Assembly (NCBI RefSeq): GCF_024753205.1
Contig: NZ_JANUGZ010000004.1
Coordinates: 558,001 to 622,000, forward strand
Reading direction: 5' to 3'
Length of the DNA stretch: 64,000 bases
DNA from: Massilia aurea
GTDB taxonomy: Bacteria; Pseudomonadota; Gammaproteobacteria; Burkholderiales; Burkholderiaceae_D
Both the position numbers and the translations under genes were made by a program. Of this stretch, positions 8,001 to 17,071 are shown in pieces. The notes beneath the pieces were generated by a model, which searched no databases, was not told the origin of the DNA, and saw only the letters and a list, made by a program, of their open reading frames with translations. Within the stretch, counting starts at the first letter, position 1, and each line of letters begins with the position of its first letter.

Positions 8001-11000
8001 TCACGGCAGGCTGACCGCCTTGCGGTTGTCGCCCGTATCACGGTCGATCAGCAGGTGCCAGGGATCGACGCCGGCCTCGAGCGGCTTCTCGTTGACCGTC
8101 ACGGTCAGCGTCGATTCGCCCGCTGCCAGCTTCCGCCCGGAGCGCCATAGCACGCGTTCCTTGCCGCCAACAGCGGCGCCAAACAAGGCCAGGTCAACCG
8201 GCTCGTCATAGGCGCGCGGCGTTTCCCTGCCCTTGCCGTCGGCCTCGATCTTGGCCAGCTGCAGTGTCATCGTGACGTCCCACTTGCCGTCGGCGCGGCG
8301 CACCGCGCTGGCGGCGCGCATGCGGTTATCGTAGAACACGATGCGCTCGAACAGGTCGGTAATCAGGTCCTGCTTTTCCGGCGGTGCGGCGGCGCGGATC
8401 GCGACCAGCAGGTCACGGCTGGTGACATACGGCGCTTGCTGGTAGCGATGGCGTTCGAGGAAGTCGCGCAGCACTGCGTTGAGCGTGGCTTCGCCGAGCT
8501 CCTTGCTCAGCCGATAGAACACCAGGCTGCCCTTGCGGTAGGGGATGTACAGCCCATCCTCGACCTTGAACAGAGGCTGCTCTTCCAGCAGCTCCTTGCC
8601 GCGGCCCGAGAAATACTGGTCGAGGTCAAAGCGCAGGATGCGGCGCGTCTTTTCGGCGCCGAATTCTTTCTCAAGCACCATCAGCGCCGAGTACTCGGCC
8701 AACGACTCGACCAGCATCGCGCTGCCCTGGGCGTTGGCCGGGATCAGCTGTTCGCCCCACCACTGGTGCGCTACTTCATGCGCTGTCACGTAGAACACGT
8801 GGTCCACATCGTCGCCGTCCTTGCCGGCGCCGCGCAGGTCGTTGACGAAACCGAGCGACTCCGAGAACGGGATCGTGTTCGGGAAGCTGCGTGCATACGC
8901 CAGGTACAGCGGGAATTCGGTGATGCGTAACGCCTGGTGCGGATAGGAGCCGAAGTGCTCGGTGAAATAGTCGAGCGCGCGCCGGCTGCCGTTGATCATG
9001 GTATCCACGTTCCACGGATGCTTGGGGTCGTGATACACCTCGATCGGCACGCCACGCCAGTGGGCCTTGCGCAACTGATAGCGCGCTGACTGGAACGAGA
9101 AGAACGGCAGGATCTGCTTGTCCATCTTGTAGTGGAACCAGCGACGGCCATCGTGTTCCCAACTGCGCTCCAGCCGACCTGGTGCGATTGCGGTCTGGTC
9201 GGCGCTGGTCGAAATGATGGTTTCGAAGTCGATCAAACCTGTGTCAAAGCCGAACAGCTTCCAGAAGTTGCTGGAGCGCGCTGCCGGGTCGTCCAGCGCC
9301 GGCATGCGCTGCGCCTCACCCAGGCCACGCTTGCGGCGTTCGATGCGGTCGCTGATTTGATTGGCCTGCACGTAGCCCAGTTTCGGGAAGTAGTCTTCCG
9401 AAGTGAACATGGTGCCGTTAAGGTTGATGCCGTCCGGCTTGCCGTGCGCCGTGAAACCCTGGTGGCGCACGTCGGCTGTGAAGCTGAAGGCCAGGCTGGC
9501 GCCGGGTGCCAGCGCCTGGCGCAGTTCGACCACGCGCATGCCATGGCGCGCGTCGTCGAGCGTGACAGTGTGCGGCGGCAGCGCCAGTAGCGTGGTGGCA
9601 GCGCGCGGATCGAGCTGGAAGCGCAGTGTGCGCATTGGTTGCGCGGTGGTGTTGCGCACCACGTAATGTCCGTGGATTGCCACACGCCGTTGTTGCGGGA
9701 AAATGTCGACCTCGGCGCGTACATTGGTCAGGCTGGGATTGGGCAGCGCCAGAAAGCGGTGGTAGCGCTGTTCGTAGTCGGCGCGCAAGTCGAGCTCAGC
9801 CTTGGCCGACAGGGTCTGATTGAGCACATTGGTGTTATAGAAGATCCAGGCACCGCAGCCTGCCCAGCCGACGAGGCACAGCGCCAGCGCGGCGCCGGCC
9901 CTGCCGCGCAAGCAGCGTGAGGCCTGGCGCAGGCGCGCGCGCCAGCCGTCGTCGCGACCGCGCGTGCGTGCTGCCTGGGCCAGGACCAGCAGCGCGAGCG
10001 CACCCAGCATCCAGTACAGCGCGAACCAGCGCCAGCCGGCCAGAAAGTGGCCATAGCCGTTCATGTCCGAATAGCTCAGTTCGGGCAGCGCGGCGAAGCG
10101 CAGCAGCGGGTGCTCGATGCCGAAGCCGGCCAGAATGGCTCCATTCATCAGGAGCGCGACGCCGAGCAGGTAGCCCAAGTATTTGTTGCCCGCCAGCATA
10201 TGCAGCGCCAGCAGGGCCGGGGCCATGATGACGAAGTAAGCGGCGTTGAGCATGAGGCCTTTCAGGTACAACCCCGCCTCGATCGGCGCGCCGCCCTTGA
10301 CCAGCTGAATGGCGATGCCGGTGGTAGTGCCCGCGCCCAGGAAGGCGAGGATGACGGCGCTCAGCGCACCGAGCCTGGCGCTAAACAGTAGCCAGTCGGG
10401 CAGCGGCAGGGCGTCGCCGATGTCGGCGATATTTACCTGGCGGTCGCGGAACACCAGTTCGCCACTGTAGAAGATCAGCACCAGCACCAGCACCGTGTTG
10501 ATGCTGCCGCCCAGCTCCTCCAGGATCACACGCGTGAGTGGGTAAGGTACGCTGTCGAAGCGCATGCCGCCGATGGTGTAGTTGGCAATGAAGTTGGCCA
10601 GCGCCAACGCCAGCAGGATCAGGAATGGCAGCCCGCGCAGCACACCACGCGTTTCGAAGCGCAGCACCTGCCACCATTGCGCGGCCAGGGCCGCGCGGTC
10701 GAAGCGGGGCGCAAAGCAGAGCATGAGCGCAGCTGGCGCCGTAACCGGCAGAGCGGCCATTGCAACGGGTGCTGCGCGCATGCCAAAGCGGCGCTTGGCG
10801 GCGTCAGTGCGTCCAGTCTTGAAGCAGGCCACGGTGAGGGCGAACAGGCAGATGGCTATGCCCGTCCAGAGCACGCGGTTCAGCAGTAGCACACCGGCCA
10901 GCCGGGGTATTTCGGTGTTGGCTTGGGCGCTCGAATAGTAGCGTGTCATTTGGGCCAAAGCCCGCACTCCAAACGGGTCTAGCAGCACCCCCAGTGATTC

Positions 11001-11603
11001 GCCGTTGCCGCCGCTCGACAGCGTAGCCGCCATTGCCCACAACACCGTAAAACCCAACACGCCGGCGTACACCATCACTAACGACCGGGTAAGCGCCGCC
11101 AGCAGCAGCAGAAGACTGGCCACGAACAACAGATTCGGCACGACCAGCACGGCGAAAGCCCAGGCGTACGGGTACAGCGTGAACACGCCGATGCGTTCGG
11201 AATCGATTGACGGCATGCGCGAGCCGAACATCATCGCCAGCGTGACCAGTGCAAACACCGCCAGGCAGACGCCGAAGCCAGCCAGAAAGCGTCCCGCCAG
11301 GTAATCGAGCTTACTTGCCGGGGTAGCGAACAGCAGGTCGGCCATGCCGGCGTCGCTGTCGCGCAGGATGGCGCCGGCGATGAACACGGCGACCAGGAAC
11401 ATGGCGATCAGGCTCAGGAAGCCAAGCTGGTTGGCGATGACGACGGGCGCGTTCAGGTGGAGGTTGCCAATCGAGCCACCGACGCGCATTGAGGCCGAGC
11501 TTGCAGTGATGAAGCCGAGCGCCGCCAACACAGCGGCGGCGATCCAGAACAGCGGCTGGCGCAGATGGTAGCGTAGGTCGAAGCGGAAAAATTCCAGCCA
11601 CAT
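8001..11603 (-). CDS. ABC-2 type permease fused to an M1-family metallopeptidase
   Basis: This 1200-aa protein has about twelve membrane helices in its first 620 residues, arranged as two ABC-2-like permease halves. A periplasmic region follows, with a beta-sandwich segment and an M1 aminopeptidase domain. The zinc motif HEVAHQWWG and the downstream glutamate in VESLAEYSALMV are intact (HExxH-18-E), so the peptidase is predicted to be active. The start MWLEFFRFDLRYHL at 11603 follows the pattern of this family; the longer frame upstream lies in the ATPase gene's end region. It is 13 bp downstream of its ABC ATPase partner, which together would make a transporter whose cargo or signal is processed by the peptidase domain. 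The substrate is unknown. Confidence 0.9.
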   Translation of the reverse strand: MWLEFFRFDLRYHLRQPLFWIAAAVLAALGFITASSASMRVGGSIGNLHLNAPVVIANQLGFLSLIAMFLVAVFIAGAILRDSDAGMADLLFATPASKLDYLAGRFLAGFGVCLAVFALVTLAMMFGSRMPSIDSERIGVFTLYPYAWAFAVLVVPNLLFVASLLLLLAALTRSLVMVYAGVLGFTVLWAMAATLSSGGNGESLGVLLDPFGVRALAQMTRYYSSAQANTEIPRLAGVLLLNRVLWTGIAICLFALTVACFKTGRTDAAKRRFGMRAAPVAMAALPVTAPAALMLCFAPRFDRAALAAQWWQVLRFETRGVLRGLPFLILLALALANFIANYTIGGMRFDSVPYPLTRVILEELGGSINTVLVLVLIFYSGELVFRDRQVNIADIGDALPLPDWLLFSARLGALSAVILAFLGAGTTTGIAIQLVKGGAPIEAGLYLKGLMLNAAYFVIMAPALLALHMLAGNKYLGYLLGVALLMNGAILAGFGIEHPLLRFAALPELSYSDMNGYGHFLAGWRWFALYWMLGALALLVLAQAARTRGRDDGWRARLRQASRCLRGRAGAALALCLVGWAGCGAWIFYNTNVLNQTLSAKAELDLRADYEQRYHRFLALPNPSLTNVRAEVDIFPQQRRVAIHGHYVVRNTTAQPMRTLRFQLDPRAATTLLALPPHTVTLDDARHGMRVVELRQALAPGASLAFSFTADVRHQGFTAHGKPDGINLNGTMFTSEDYFPKLGYVQANQISDRIERRKRGLGEAQRMPALDDPAARSSNFWKLFGFDTGLIDFETIISTSADQTAIAPGRLERSWEHDGRRWFHYKMDKQILPFFSFQSARYQLRKAHWRGVPIEVYHDPKHPWNVDTMINGSRRALDYFTEHFGSYPHQALRITEFPLYLAYARSFPNTIPFSESLGFVNDLRGAGKDGDDVDHVFYVTAHEVAHQWWGEQLIPANAQGSAMLVESLAEYSALMVLEKEFGAEKTRRILRFDLDQYFSGRGKELLEEQPLFKVEDGLYIPYRKGSLVFYRLSKELGEATLNAVLRDFLERHRYQQAPYVTSRDLLVAIRAAAPPEKQDLITDLFERIVFYDNRMRAASAVRRADGKWDVTMTLQLAKIEADGKGRETPRAYDEPVDLALFGAAVGGKERVLWRSGRKLAAGESTLTVTVNEKPLEAGVDPWHLLIDRDTGDNRKAVSLP

Positions 11604-11616
11604 GATAGGCTCCTTT

Positions 11617-12495
11617 TCACGCCTGCGCCGCGCACTGGCGCAGCTGCAGGAAATAAACGTCTTCCAGACTCGGATCGACCTGGGCGAAGCCGCTGTCGGG
11701 CTGCTCGGCGGCGAACACATTGATTTGCGGCTTGCCGCCGATCAGGCGCGTGGACAGCACGGTGAATTTGCTGTTGTAGTGATCGAGCTGGTCTTGCTCG
11801 ACGGTGCGGCGCCAGACCCGCGCGCCCAGTAGCGAGATCGCGTCTTGCGGATGGCCCTGAATTAGCACCTTGCCTTTGGCGATCATGGCCATGCGCGGGC
11901 AGAGGTCGGTTACGTCCTCGACGATATGGGTCGACAAAATCACCACCACCTGTTCACTAATACGCGCCAGCAGGTTCAGGAAGCGGTTGCGTTCATGGGG
12001 ATCGAGGCCGGCAGTAGGTTCGTCGACGATCACCAGCTGCGGCGCGCCGAGCAGGGCTTGGGCGATGCCGAAGCGCTGGCGCATGCCGCCCGAATAGGTG
12101 GCGACACTGCGCTTCCTGGCGTCCCACAGATTGGTCTGGTGCAGCAGGCCTTCGATCATCTCCTTGCGTTCGCCGCGCCCGACCAAACCTTTCAGCACCG
12201 CGAAGTGATTCAACAGTTCGAGCGCGCTGACCTTTGGATACACGCCGAAGTCCTGCGGCAGGTAGCCCAGGCGGCGCCGCAGGCTGCCTTTGTCGGCGAC
12301 GACGTCGACGCCGTCGAAATGGATGCTGCCGCTGTCCGGCTCCTGCAGGGTGGCGATGGTGCGCATCAGTGACGACTTGCCGGCCCCGTTCGGACCGAGC
12401 AGGCCGAACATGCCGGTGGGGATGTCCAGGCTGACGTGGTCGATCGCATGCACGCCGTTGGCGTAGGTTTTGTCGAGGTCTTTTATGGATAGCAT
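11617..12495 (-). CDS. ABC transporter ATP-binding protein
   Basis: This 292-aa ATPase carries Walker A LLGPNGAGKSSLMRTI, a Q-loop (YLPQDFGVYPK), signature YSGGMRQRFGIAQAL, Walker B LVIVDEPTAGLDP and switch ILSTHIVEDV. The C-terminal 75 residues are a family-typical extension without a known fold that I can recognise. It is the first gene of a two-gene unit with the permease/M1 fusion and would energise it. Start ATG 12495 encodes MLSIKDLDKTY. Confidence 0.94.
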   Translation of the reverse strand: MLSIKDLDKTYANGVHAIDHVSLDIPTGMFGLLGPNGAGKSSLMRTIATLQEPDSGSIHFDGVDVVADKGSLRRRLGYLPQDFGVYPKVSALELLNHFAVLKGLVGRGERKEMIEGLLHQTNLWDARKRSVATYSGGMRQRFGIAQALLGAPQLVIVDEPTAGLDPHERNRFLNLLARISEQVVVILSTHIVEDVTDLCPRMAMIAKGKVLIQGHPQDAISLLGARVWRRTVEQDQLDHYNSKFTVLSTRLIGGKPQINVFAAEQPDSGFAQVDPSLEDVYFLQLRQCAAQA

Positions 12496-13041
12496 GACGG
12501 TTCCGGGTTTGATTCAGTGGCGATAAAAATGCGCGCGTCGGAGCGCAGCTTTGGCAAGCGTAGAAACGCTGCGTAAAGCAGCTTGGAGATTGAGGGGATG
12601 AGCGGCTAGCGGATAGAAATGAATGGCAGGTTGGCGGGATGAGCGGTGGGAAAAGCGGATGAGTGGTATCCGGGTAACGCGCAGGACGGCATAACGCAGG
12701 TTGTGCACAATGACGATGAGGAGCTTTGCTTCTATCGAACAACCGCTTTCGCCAGAAGCGGTCTTTCAGCCGGAACCAGCATTACAAAGAGAGTTGATTT
12801 CTCTGCAAATGGGTCTAGAGCCGATGGGCGTTGAAATCGAGGCCAATATTGGCCGCTATTTGGTGGAGCTGACGCGGCTGACACAAGCACCACTTGATCG
12901 TCGAACACGAGGTAACCAACATCGGCAACGACCGCGATCAGCTGTCGGGAATGGCGAAGAAGGTTCGCACCGCAATTGGAACAGAGTCGCTGACAATTGA
13001 GCGCCGAAAGCGGCATGGATGTAGGCAATGTTGCGATTACC
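12496..13041. other. Intergenic stretch with no convincing gene
   Basis: About 545 bp between the ABC ATPase start and the GNAT stop. Short open frames exist on both strands (for example 12732-13139 minus), but none has a ribosome-binding site, a recognisable domain or the codon bias of its neighbours. At 12745-12767 there is a GCTTTCGCCAGAAGCGG-containing segment. It resembles a segment at 5857-5881, so it is probably a decayed dispersed repeat. The first 100 bp should hold the promoter of the ATPase gene, but I see no clear -35/-10. Confidence 0.5.
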
Positions 13042-13512
13042 TCAAGCAAGCACTCGTATCCAGCTTTCCCAATCGCTGTCCGGTAATCCACCGATGCTTC
13101 GATAGAAGGCTTGCGCCGACGTATTGTTTTGCAATACATCCCACTTCAAACGCGCGCAACCGAGTTTTTTTGCAGAGGCTAGCACCGCTGCCATCAAGGC
13201 ATGGCCGATACCTATGCCACGCCTGGTTTCCCTGACATATAACTCTTTCAGTATGAGGTTCGGTTGCAAATCAAATGTGAATGGCACCATATAAACCAAT
13301 GCATAGCCGAGCATCTCTCCATTGCCAGCTTCTGCAACAAACGCAATAAATTGCTGGCTCGATCCGTCGCACAGGCCACGCTCAAGTAAATCATTTTCGG
13401 TCACGCAAAATTGCTCTATATAGCCCTCGAAGCGTGCCAGCTCGCGCATCAGAACGAGCAACTCAGTGGTATCGGATATGCACGCATGACGTACCGTGTA
13501 AATGGCTTCCAT
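13042..13512 (-). CDS. GNAT-family N-acetyltransferase
   Basis: The 156-aa protein matches the GNAT fold along its length: an N-terminal TVRHACISDTTELLVLMREL strand-helix, the central LILKELYVRETRRGIGIG acetyl-CoA loop (motif A, R-x-x-G-x-G), and a C-terminal LKWDVLQNNTSAQAFYRSIG segment typical of motif B. The pattern ELYVRE...W.VLQ.N..A..FY is closest to the diamine/spermidine acetyltransferase-like subgroup, but the substrate is not determinable. It sits 6 bp downstream of the rhodanese gene in the same orientation, so the two are probably cotranscribed. Confidence 0.9.
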   Translation of the reverse strand: MEAIYTVRHACISDTTELLVLMRELARFEGYIEQFCVTENDLLERGLCDGSSQQFIAFVAEAGNGEMLGYALVYMVPFTFDLQPNLILKELYVRETRRGIGIGHALMAAVLASAKKLGCARLKWDVLQNNTSAQAFYRSIGGLPDSDWESWIRVLA

Positions 13513-13518
13513 CGTTGC

Positions 13519-13926
13519 TCAGGCAGCTGCAGGTGACGAATTTACCAGCGCAAATCCTTCGTCGATCCAGCCTGTAATTCCTCCTGGCATAATTTTGACG
13601 GCGCGTCCGAGCCTTGCCAAACGGATTGCCGCGCGCGCTGCACCGTTGCAATGCGGGCCGGCGCAATACGCAACGAAGACCGTCTCAGCAGGATACTGGG
13701 CCAGCTTTGCGTTAATTATTTTTCCATGCGGAAGATGGTTGGCTCCGTCAATGTGGGCAGCGGCAAACTGATCTGGTCCGCGCACATCGAGCAGGACGAA
13801 ATCATGGGTGCCAGTGGAGAGTGCATGGTGGACGTCCCAACAATCCGTTTCGAATTGCAGAATTGATTCAAAGTGGGCAAGCGCAATGGCGTTTGGTGCT
13901 GCAGCTACATCAGTGACTATGGACAT
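13519..13926 (-). CDS. Rhodanese-domain protein
   Basis: A single rhodanese domain fills this 135-aa protein: FVLLDVRGPDQFAAAHIDGA (CDC25-like region), then VFVAYCAGPHCNGAARAA, where the Cys after YC's Tyr is the expected persulfide-forming residue in a six-residue active-site loop, and a C-terminal MPGGITGWIDEGF. ATG 13926 is preferred; an in-frame TTG at 13938 is possible. It is divergent from an FtrA-like regulator 95 bp away. Regulators of this type are often found beside rhodanese genes, so the regulator may control it. Confidence 0.92.
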   Translation of the reverse strand: MSIVTDVAAAPNAIALAHFESILQFETDCWDVHHALSTGTHDFVLLDVRGPDQFAAAHIDGANHLPHGKIINAKLAQYPAETVFVAYCAGPHCNGAARAAIRLARLGRAVKIMPGGITGWIDEGFALVNSSPAAA

Positions 13927-14021
13927 CGTCGAACTCAAGGTTAGTTAGTGTAAGAAGATTATCGATCTCATCGTCTTGTCTCGGTAGTGGCGCAAACGTC
14001 AATATCCGGTAACATCGCGCC

Positions 14022-14990
14022 ATGAAAAAACATCTTGTCGTCGCACTCGCCTATGACCAGCTCTGTACATTTGAATTCGGGTGCACTGTCGAACTTTTCG
14101 CGCTCGATCGTCCGGAACTGGGGGTGCCTTGGTATGAGTTCGCCGTCTGCGCGGCTGAATCGGGGCCGATCCGTGCTGCTGGCGGCATTTCGGTGCTTGC
14201 CCCGTTTACTCTGGATTTGCTCGACCGCGCTGACACGATCATCATTCCCGGCTGGCGAGATGCTGATGAATTACCGTCCGCCGCTTTGCTGGACAAGATT
14301 CGTGCGGCCTACCAGCGCGGTGCCCGTCTGTGCTCGATTTGCTCCGGCGTCTTTATCCTGGCTGCGGCCGGGGTCCTCGACGGCAAGCGCGCGACCACAC
14401 ATTGGCGTTATGCCGAACGTCTGGCACAACGTCATCCATCCATCGATGTACAGGCGGACTCATTGTATGTCGATGCGGGACAAATCATTACCTCTGCCGG
14501 TTCGGCCGCCGGCCTAGACATGCTGTTGCATCTGGTACGCCGTGACTATGGGGCCAAGGTTGGCAATCTAGTGGCGCAACGGCTGGTCGTCGCGCCCCAT
14601 CGGGAGGGCGGGCAAGCCCAGTTTGTGCCGCGCCCGATGGCGCACGATGTGGGCGGTCGACTAGCGAAATTGATGGACTGGCTGCGCGCACATCCGGCGC
14701 TGCCGCATACGGTCACCTCAATGGCGCAACGTGCTTTGATGAGCCCGCGCACTTTGCAGCGCCAGTTCCAGGACGCGACCGGACTGGGACCGATCAACTG
14801 GCTGATCCGAGAACGGGTGGCGATTGCCAAAGACCTGCTGGAGGTACCCGACACGCCTCTGGCACAGGTAGCCGAACTCGCGGGATTCGGCTCAGAAGAA
14901 TCGTTGCGTCGGCATTTTCGCCGATTCGTATCCACCAGCCCGCTTGCGTATCGGCAAAGGTTTTGCAGCAGTGTTTCCACGTCGCGTTAA
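14022..14990 (+). CDS. ftrA: FtrA/GlxA-type AraC-family transcriptional regulator with DJ-1/PfpI domain
   Basis: Residues 1-190 form a DJ-1/PfpI-like domain (ALAYDQLCTFEFGCTVELF; nucleophile-elbow region ARLCSICSGVFILAAAGVL). Residues 215-320 hold two AraC-type helix-turn-helices (TVTSMAQRALMSPRTLQRQF; TPLAQVAELAGFGSEESLRR). The N-terminal sequence closely follows the FtrA subgroup. In the elbow a Cys is retained, but the glutamate and histidine needed for enzyme activity in DJ-1 relatives are not all evident, so it is read as a ligand-sensing domain. Divergent from the rhodanese gene, which is its most likely target. Confidence 0.88.
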   Translation: MKKHLVVALAYDQLCTFEFGCTVELFALDRPELGVPWYEFAVCAAESGPIRAAGGISVLAPFTLDLLDRADTIIIPGWRDADELPSAALLDKIRAAYQRGARLCSICSGVFILAAAGVLDGKRATTHWRYAERLAQRHPSIDVQADSLYVDAGQIITSAGSAAGLDMLLHLVRRDYGAKVGNLVAQRLVVAPHREGGQAQFVPRPMAHDVGGRLAKLMDWLRAHPALPHTVTSMAQRALMSPRTLQRQFQDATGLGPINWLIRERVAIAKDLLEVPDTPLAQVAELAGFGSEESLRRHFRRFVSTSPLAYRQRFCSSVSTSR

Positions 14991-15202
14991 GTGCAATTGG
15001 ATGCTTACATCCCACTACGCACTATGAAATAGAACGTCCTGTGACTTTCCGAGATAGATACGAGACTACCCCGCTTTCGCAGACTGCGCATACGACATGA
15101 GCGGCGAGCAGACATCCATCAGGCGTTCCTTTCACTTGCCTGCTCGCTCATCTGTTGGCGGTATGTCGAACGGTTTTGTCAGGCGTTCTCGGTCTAGCAG
15201 CA

Positions 15203-17071
15203 TTAGTCGAGCTGCAAAGCCCTGGCGATATCGTCCCACGCCACGGCCTTGTAGTTCTGCGCCCCGTCCGGCATGCGCTTGTAGCCGTCGTGCACCACCA
15301 GCATGCCGCGCGCGAACGAGCCGCCCAGATTGGCCGACGTTACGTCGAGTCCATCGGTCTCGGACGCGCCATCGATGCCGTTGATCGCATCGAGACCCAC
15401 CCGGAACGCACCGCGCATGGCAAACGGCGCCGCCGCATCGAACACCACGTAGCTGTTGTTGCCCTGGCTCGACACCACCAGATAGCTGCGTTTTGCGCCG
15501 TGGTAGATGCCCATGCCTTCGACATCGTCGTGCAGCCATTCGCCGACCGGCATGATCATCTTCAGCGTAGCCGGCTGGTCGGCGCGCGCCGACGTCACCC
15601 ACAGGCCGCGGTCTTCTTCGCCCACGAACAGCAGACCGCTGCGGTCGTCTGCGACGCAACCTTCCGGCTGCGATGCGAGCTTGAACGTGCGTGCCAGCCG
15701 CGCGCCGAACTGGCCGCCACTGCGCGTGATCTGGTAGTGCTCGTAGCGGCCGTCCTTGTCGTTGACGAACGCGTCGAGCCCACCTTCGGGCGTGCGCAGC
15801 AGGCAGGTGCCGTAGATGTCGCCCAGGCCGGTGGGCAGGCGCGCCGCTTCGCGCAGCTCGCCCTGTGCATCGATCGCAAACAGCACCATCGCCTGCTCGT
15901 CGCGCTGGGTGGCCACGGCCAGGTCAAAGCGTTCCGCGCCGAAGCGCACGTCCTGGCGCAGGTCGACGTTGTTCAGGCGGCCGGCTGCGAGCAGTTGCGT
16001 CTGACGGCCCTGCAGGTCATATACCAGCATGCCCTGTTTCTTGTTGGTGCCCAGGATGCGCGACTTTGCAGGATCGGTCGGGTGAATCCAGATCGCCGGA
16101 TCGTCGGCCGCATCGCCCAGCTGCGCGACGGGTTCGGTCTGCATGCGGGGCAGTACGATCGGCAGACGTTTGGGCGGCGCACTGCCGGCCTTCCAGGCCA
16201 GCGCCGGGGTTTGCCAGCCTTGCTTCGTGCGCACGGCCAGCTTGTCGGACGCCGGCGCCAGCGCCACCAGTTGCTGCGCGCCGAGCGGGCGGGCCGACAG
16301 CGCGCGCCAGCGCTTGCCGTCACGCTTCCAGGTCAGCAGTGCGCCCTTGTCGTCGATCGCGGCAACGCCGCCCGGCAGCACCGCCAGCGCCGTCAGTTCA
16401 CCTGTCAAGCGACCGTGCGGCGCCTGCAGCGCCACTGGGGCGCGGGCCGGCGGGCCTTCGGCATCGGCGCCATACGCCCACAGGCCCATACCTTCCTCGG
16501 CCGCGAACAGCGTGCCATGCGCATCGTCGACGCGGCACACCTCGACGCCGGATGGCAGCGCCAGGCGGCGCACCAGACGGTGCTCGTTGCTAGTGCCACT
16601 ACCCCCGCTACCGCCGCTACCCAGCAGCCATTGCTGCGCCTGGCCATCTTTCGCGACGAGGAACACGTAGTCGAGCTGCTGCGCATCGCGGTACAGGCAG
16701 GCCGCTTCGATGCCGAAGCCCGTGTCCGGCAGCACGGGCAGTGCGCGCAGCGTGCCGGCCTTGACATCGATCCGCACCGGCAGCGCGCGTTCGGCGTTGG
16801 CATCGACGACGATGGCCAGCGCGCCGCCATCCAGCGGGCGCAGGTCGAGTCGTTCGCCACGCAGTGGCAGGCTGGCGCGTTCACGGCCATCGGCACCGAC
16901 CAGTCGCAGCGCGCGCTTGTCCAAGGCCAGCCAGCCGCCGCCGGGCAGCGCGGCCAGTTCTTCGGCGTCGTTCAGCGTGGCCGGCACCGTTGGTGCAGCG
17001 CCCCATGCCGGCGCGGCCAGGGAGCAGGCCAGCAGGACGGCGTTCAGGATCGGAGAAACGGTCTTGTTCAT
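15203..17071 (-). CDS. Beta-propeller phytase (3-phytase), two-propeller form
   Basis: The 622-aa protein has a signal peptide (LLACSLAAPAWGA) and two halves. The C-terminal half (about residue 310 on) is a complete beta-propeller phytase: DDPAIWIHPTDP, NNVDLRQDV, LASQPEGCVADD, GEEDRGLWV and the VEGMGIYHG, QGNNSYVVF and DGLDVTSANLG segments that bind calcium and phosphate. The N-terminal half is a more diverged propeller without most of these motifs. Such enzymes release phosphate from phytate outside the cytoplasm. Its ATG shares one base with the TGA of the TonB receptor (TGATG at 17069-17073), indicating coupled translation and a common role in phytate use. Confidence 0.94.
   Translation of the reverse strand: MNKTVSPILNAVLLACSLAAPAWGAAPTVPATLNDAEELAALPGGGWLALDKRALRLVGADGRERASLPLRGERLDLRPLDGGALAIVVDANAERALPVRIDVKAGTLRALPVLPDTGFGIEAACLYRDAQQLDYVFLVAKDGQAQQWLLGSGGSGGSGTSNEHRLVRRLALPSGVEVCRVDDAHGTLFAAEEGMGLWAYGADAEGPPARAPVALQAPHGRLTGELTALAVLPGGVAAIDDKGALLTWKRDGKRWRALSARPLGAQQLVALAPASDKLAVRTKQGWQTPALAWKAGSAPPKRLPIVLPRMQTEPVAQLGDAADDPAIWIHPTDPAKSRILGTNKKQGMLVYDLQGRQTQLLAAGRLNNVDLRQDVRFGAERFDLAVATQRDEQAMVLFAIDAQGELREAARLPTGLGDIYGTCLLRTPEGGLDAFVNDKDGRYEHYQITRSGGQFGARLARTFKLASQPEGCVADDRSGLLFVGEEDRGLWVTSARADQPATLKMIMPVGEWLHDDVEGMGIYHGAKRSYLVVSSQGNNSYVVFDAAAPFAMRGAFRVGLDAINGIDGASETDGLDVTSANLGGSFARGMLVVHDGYKRMPDGAQNYKAVAWDDIARALQLD

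Noticed and set aside
12732..13139. Possible 135-aa gene on the minus strand in the ABC-GNAT gap
   Set aside because: No ribosome-binding site, no domain, and it overlaps the GNAT gene on the same strand in another frame.
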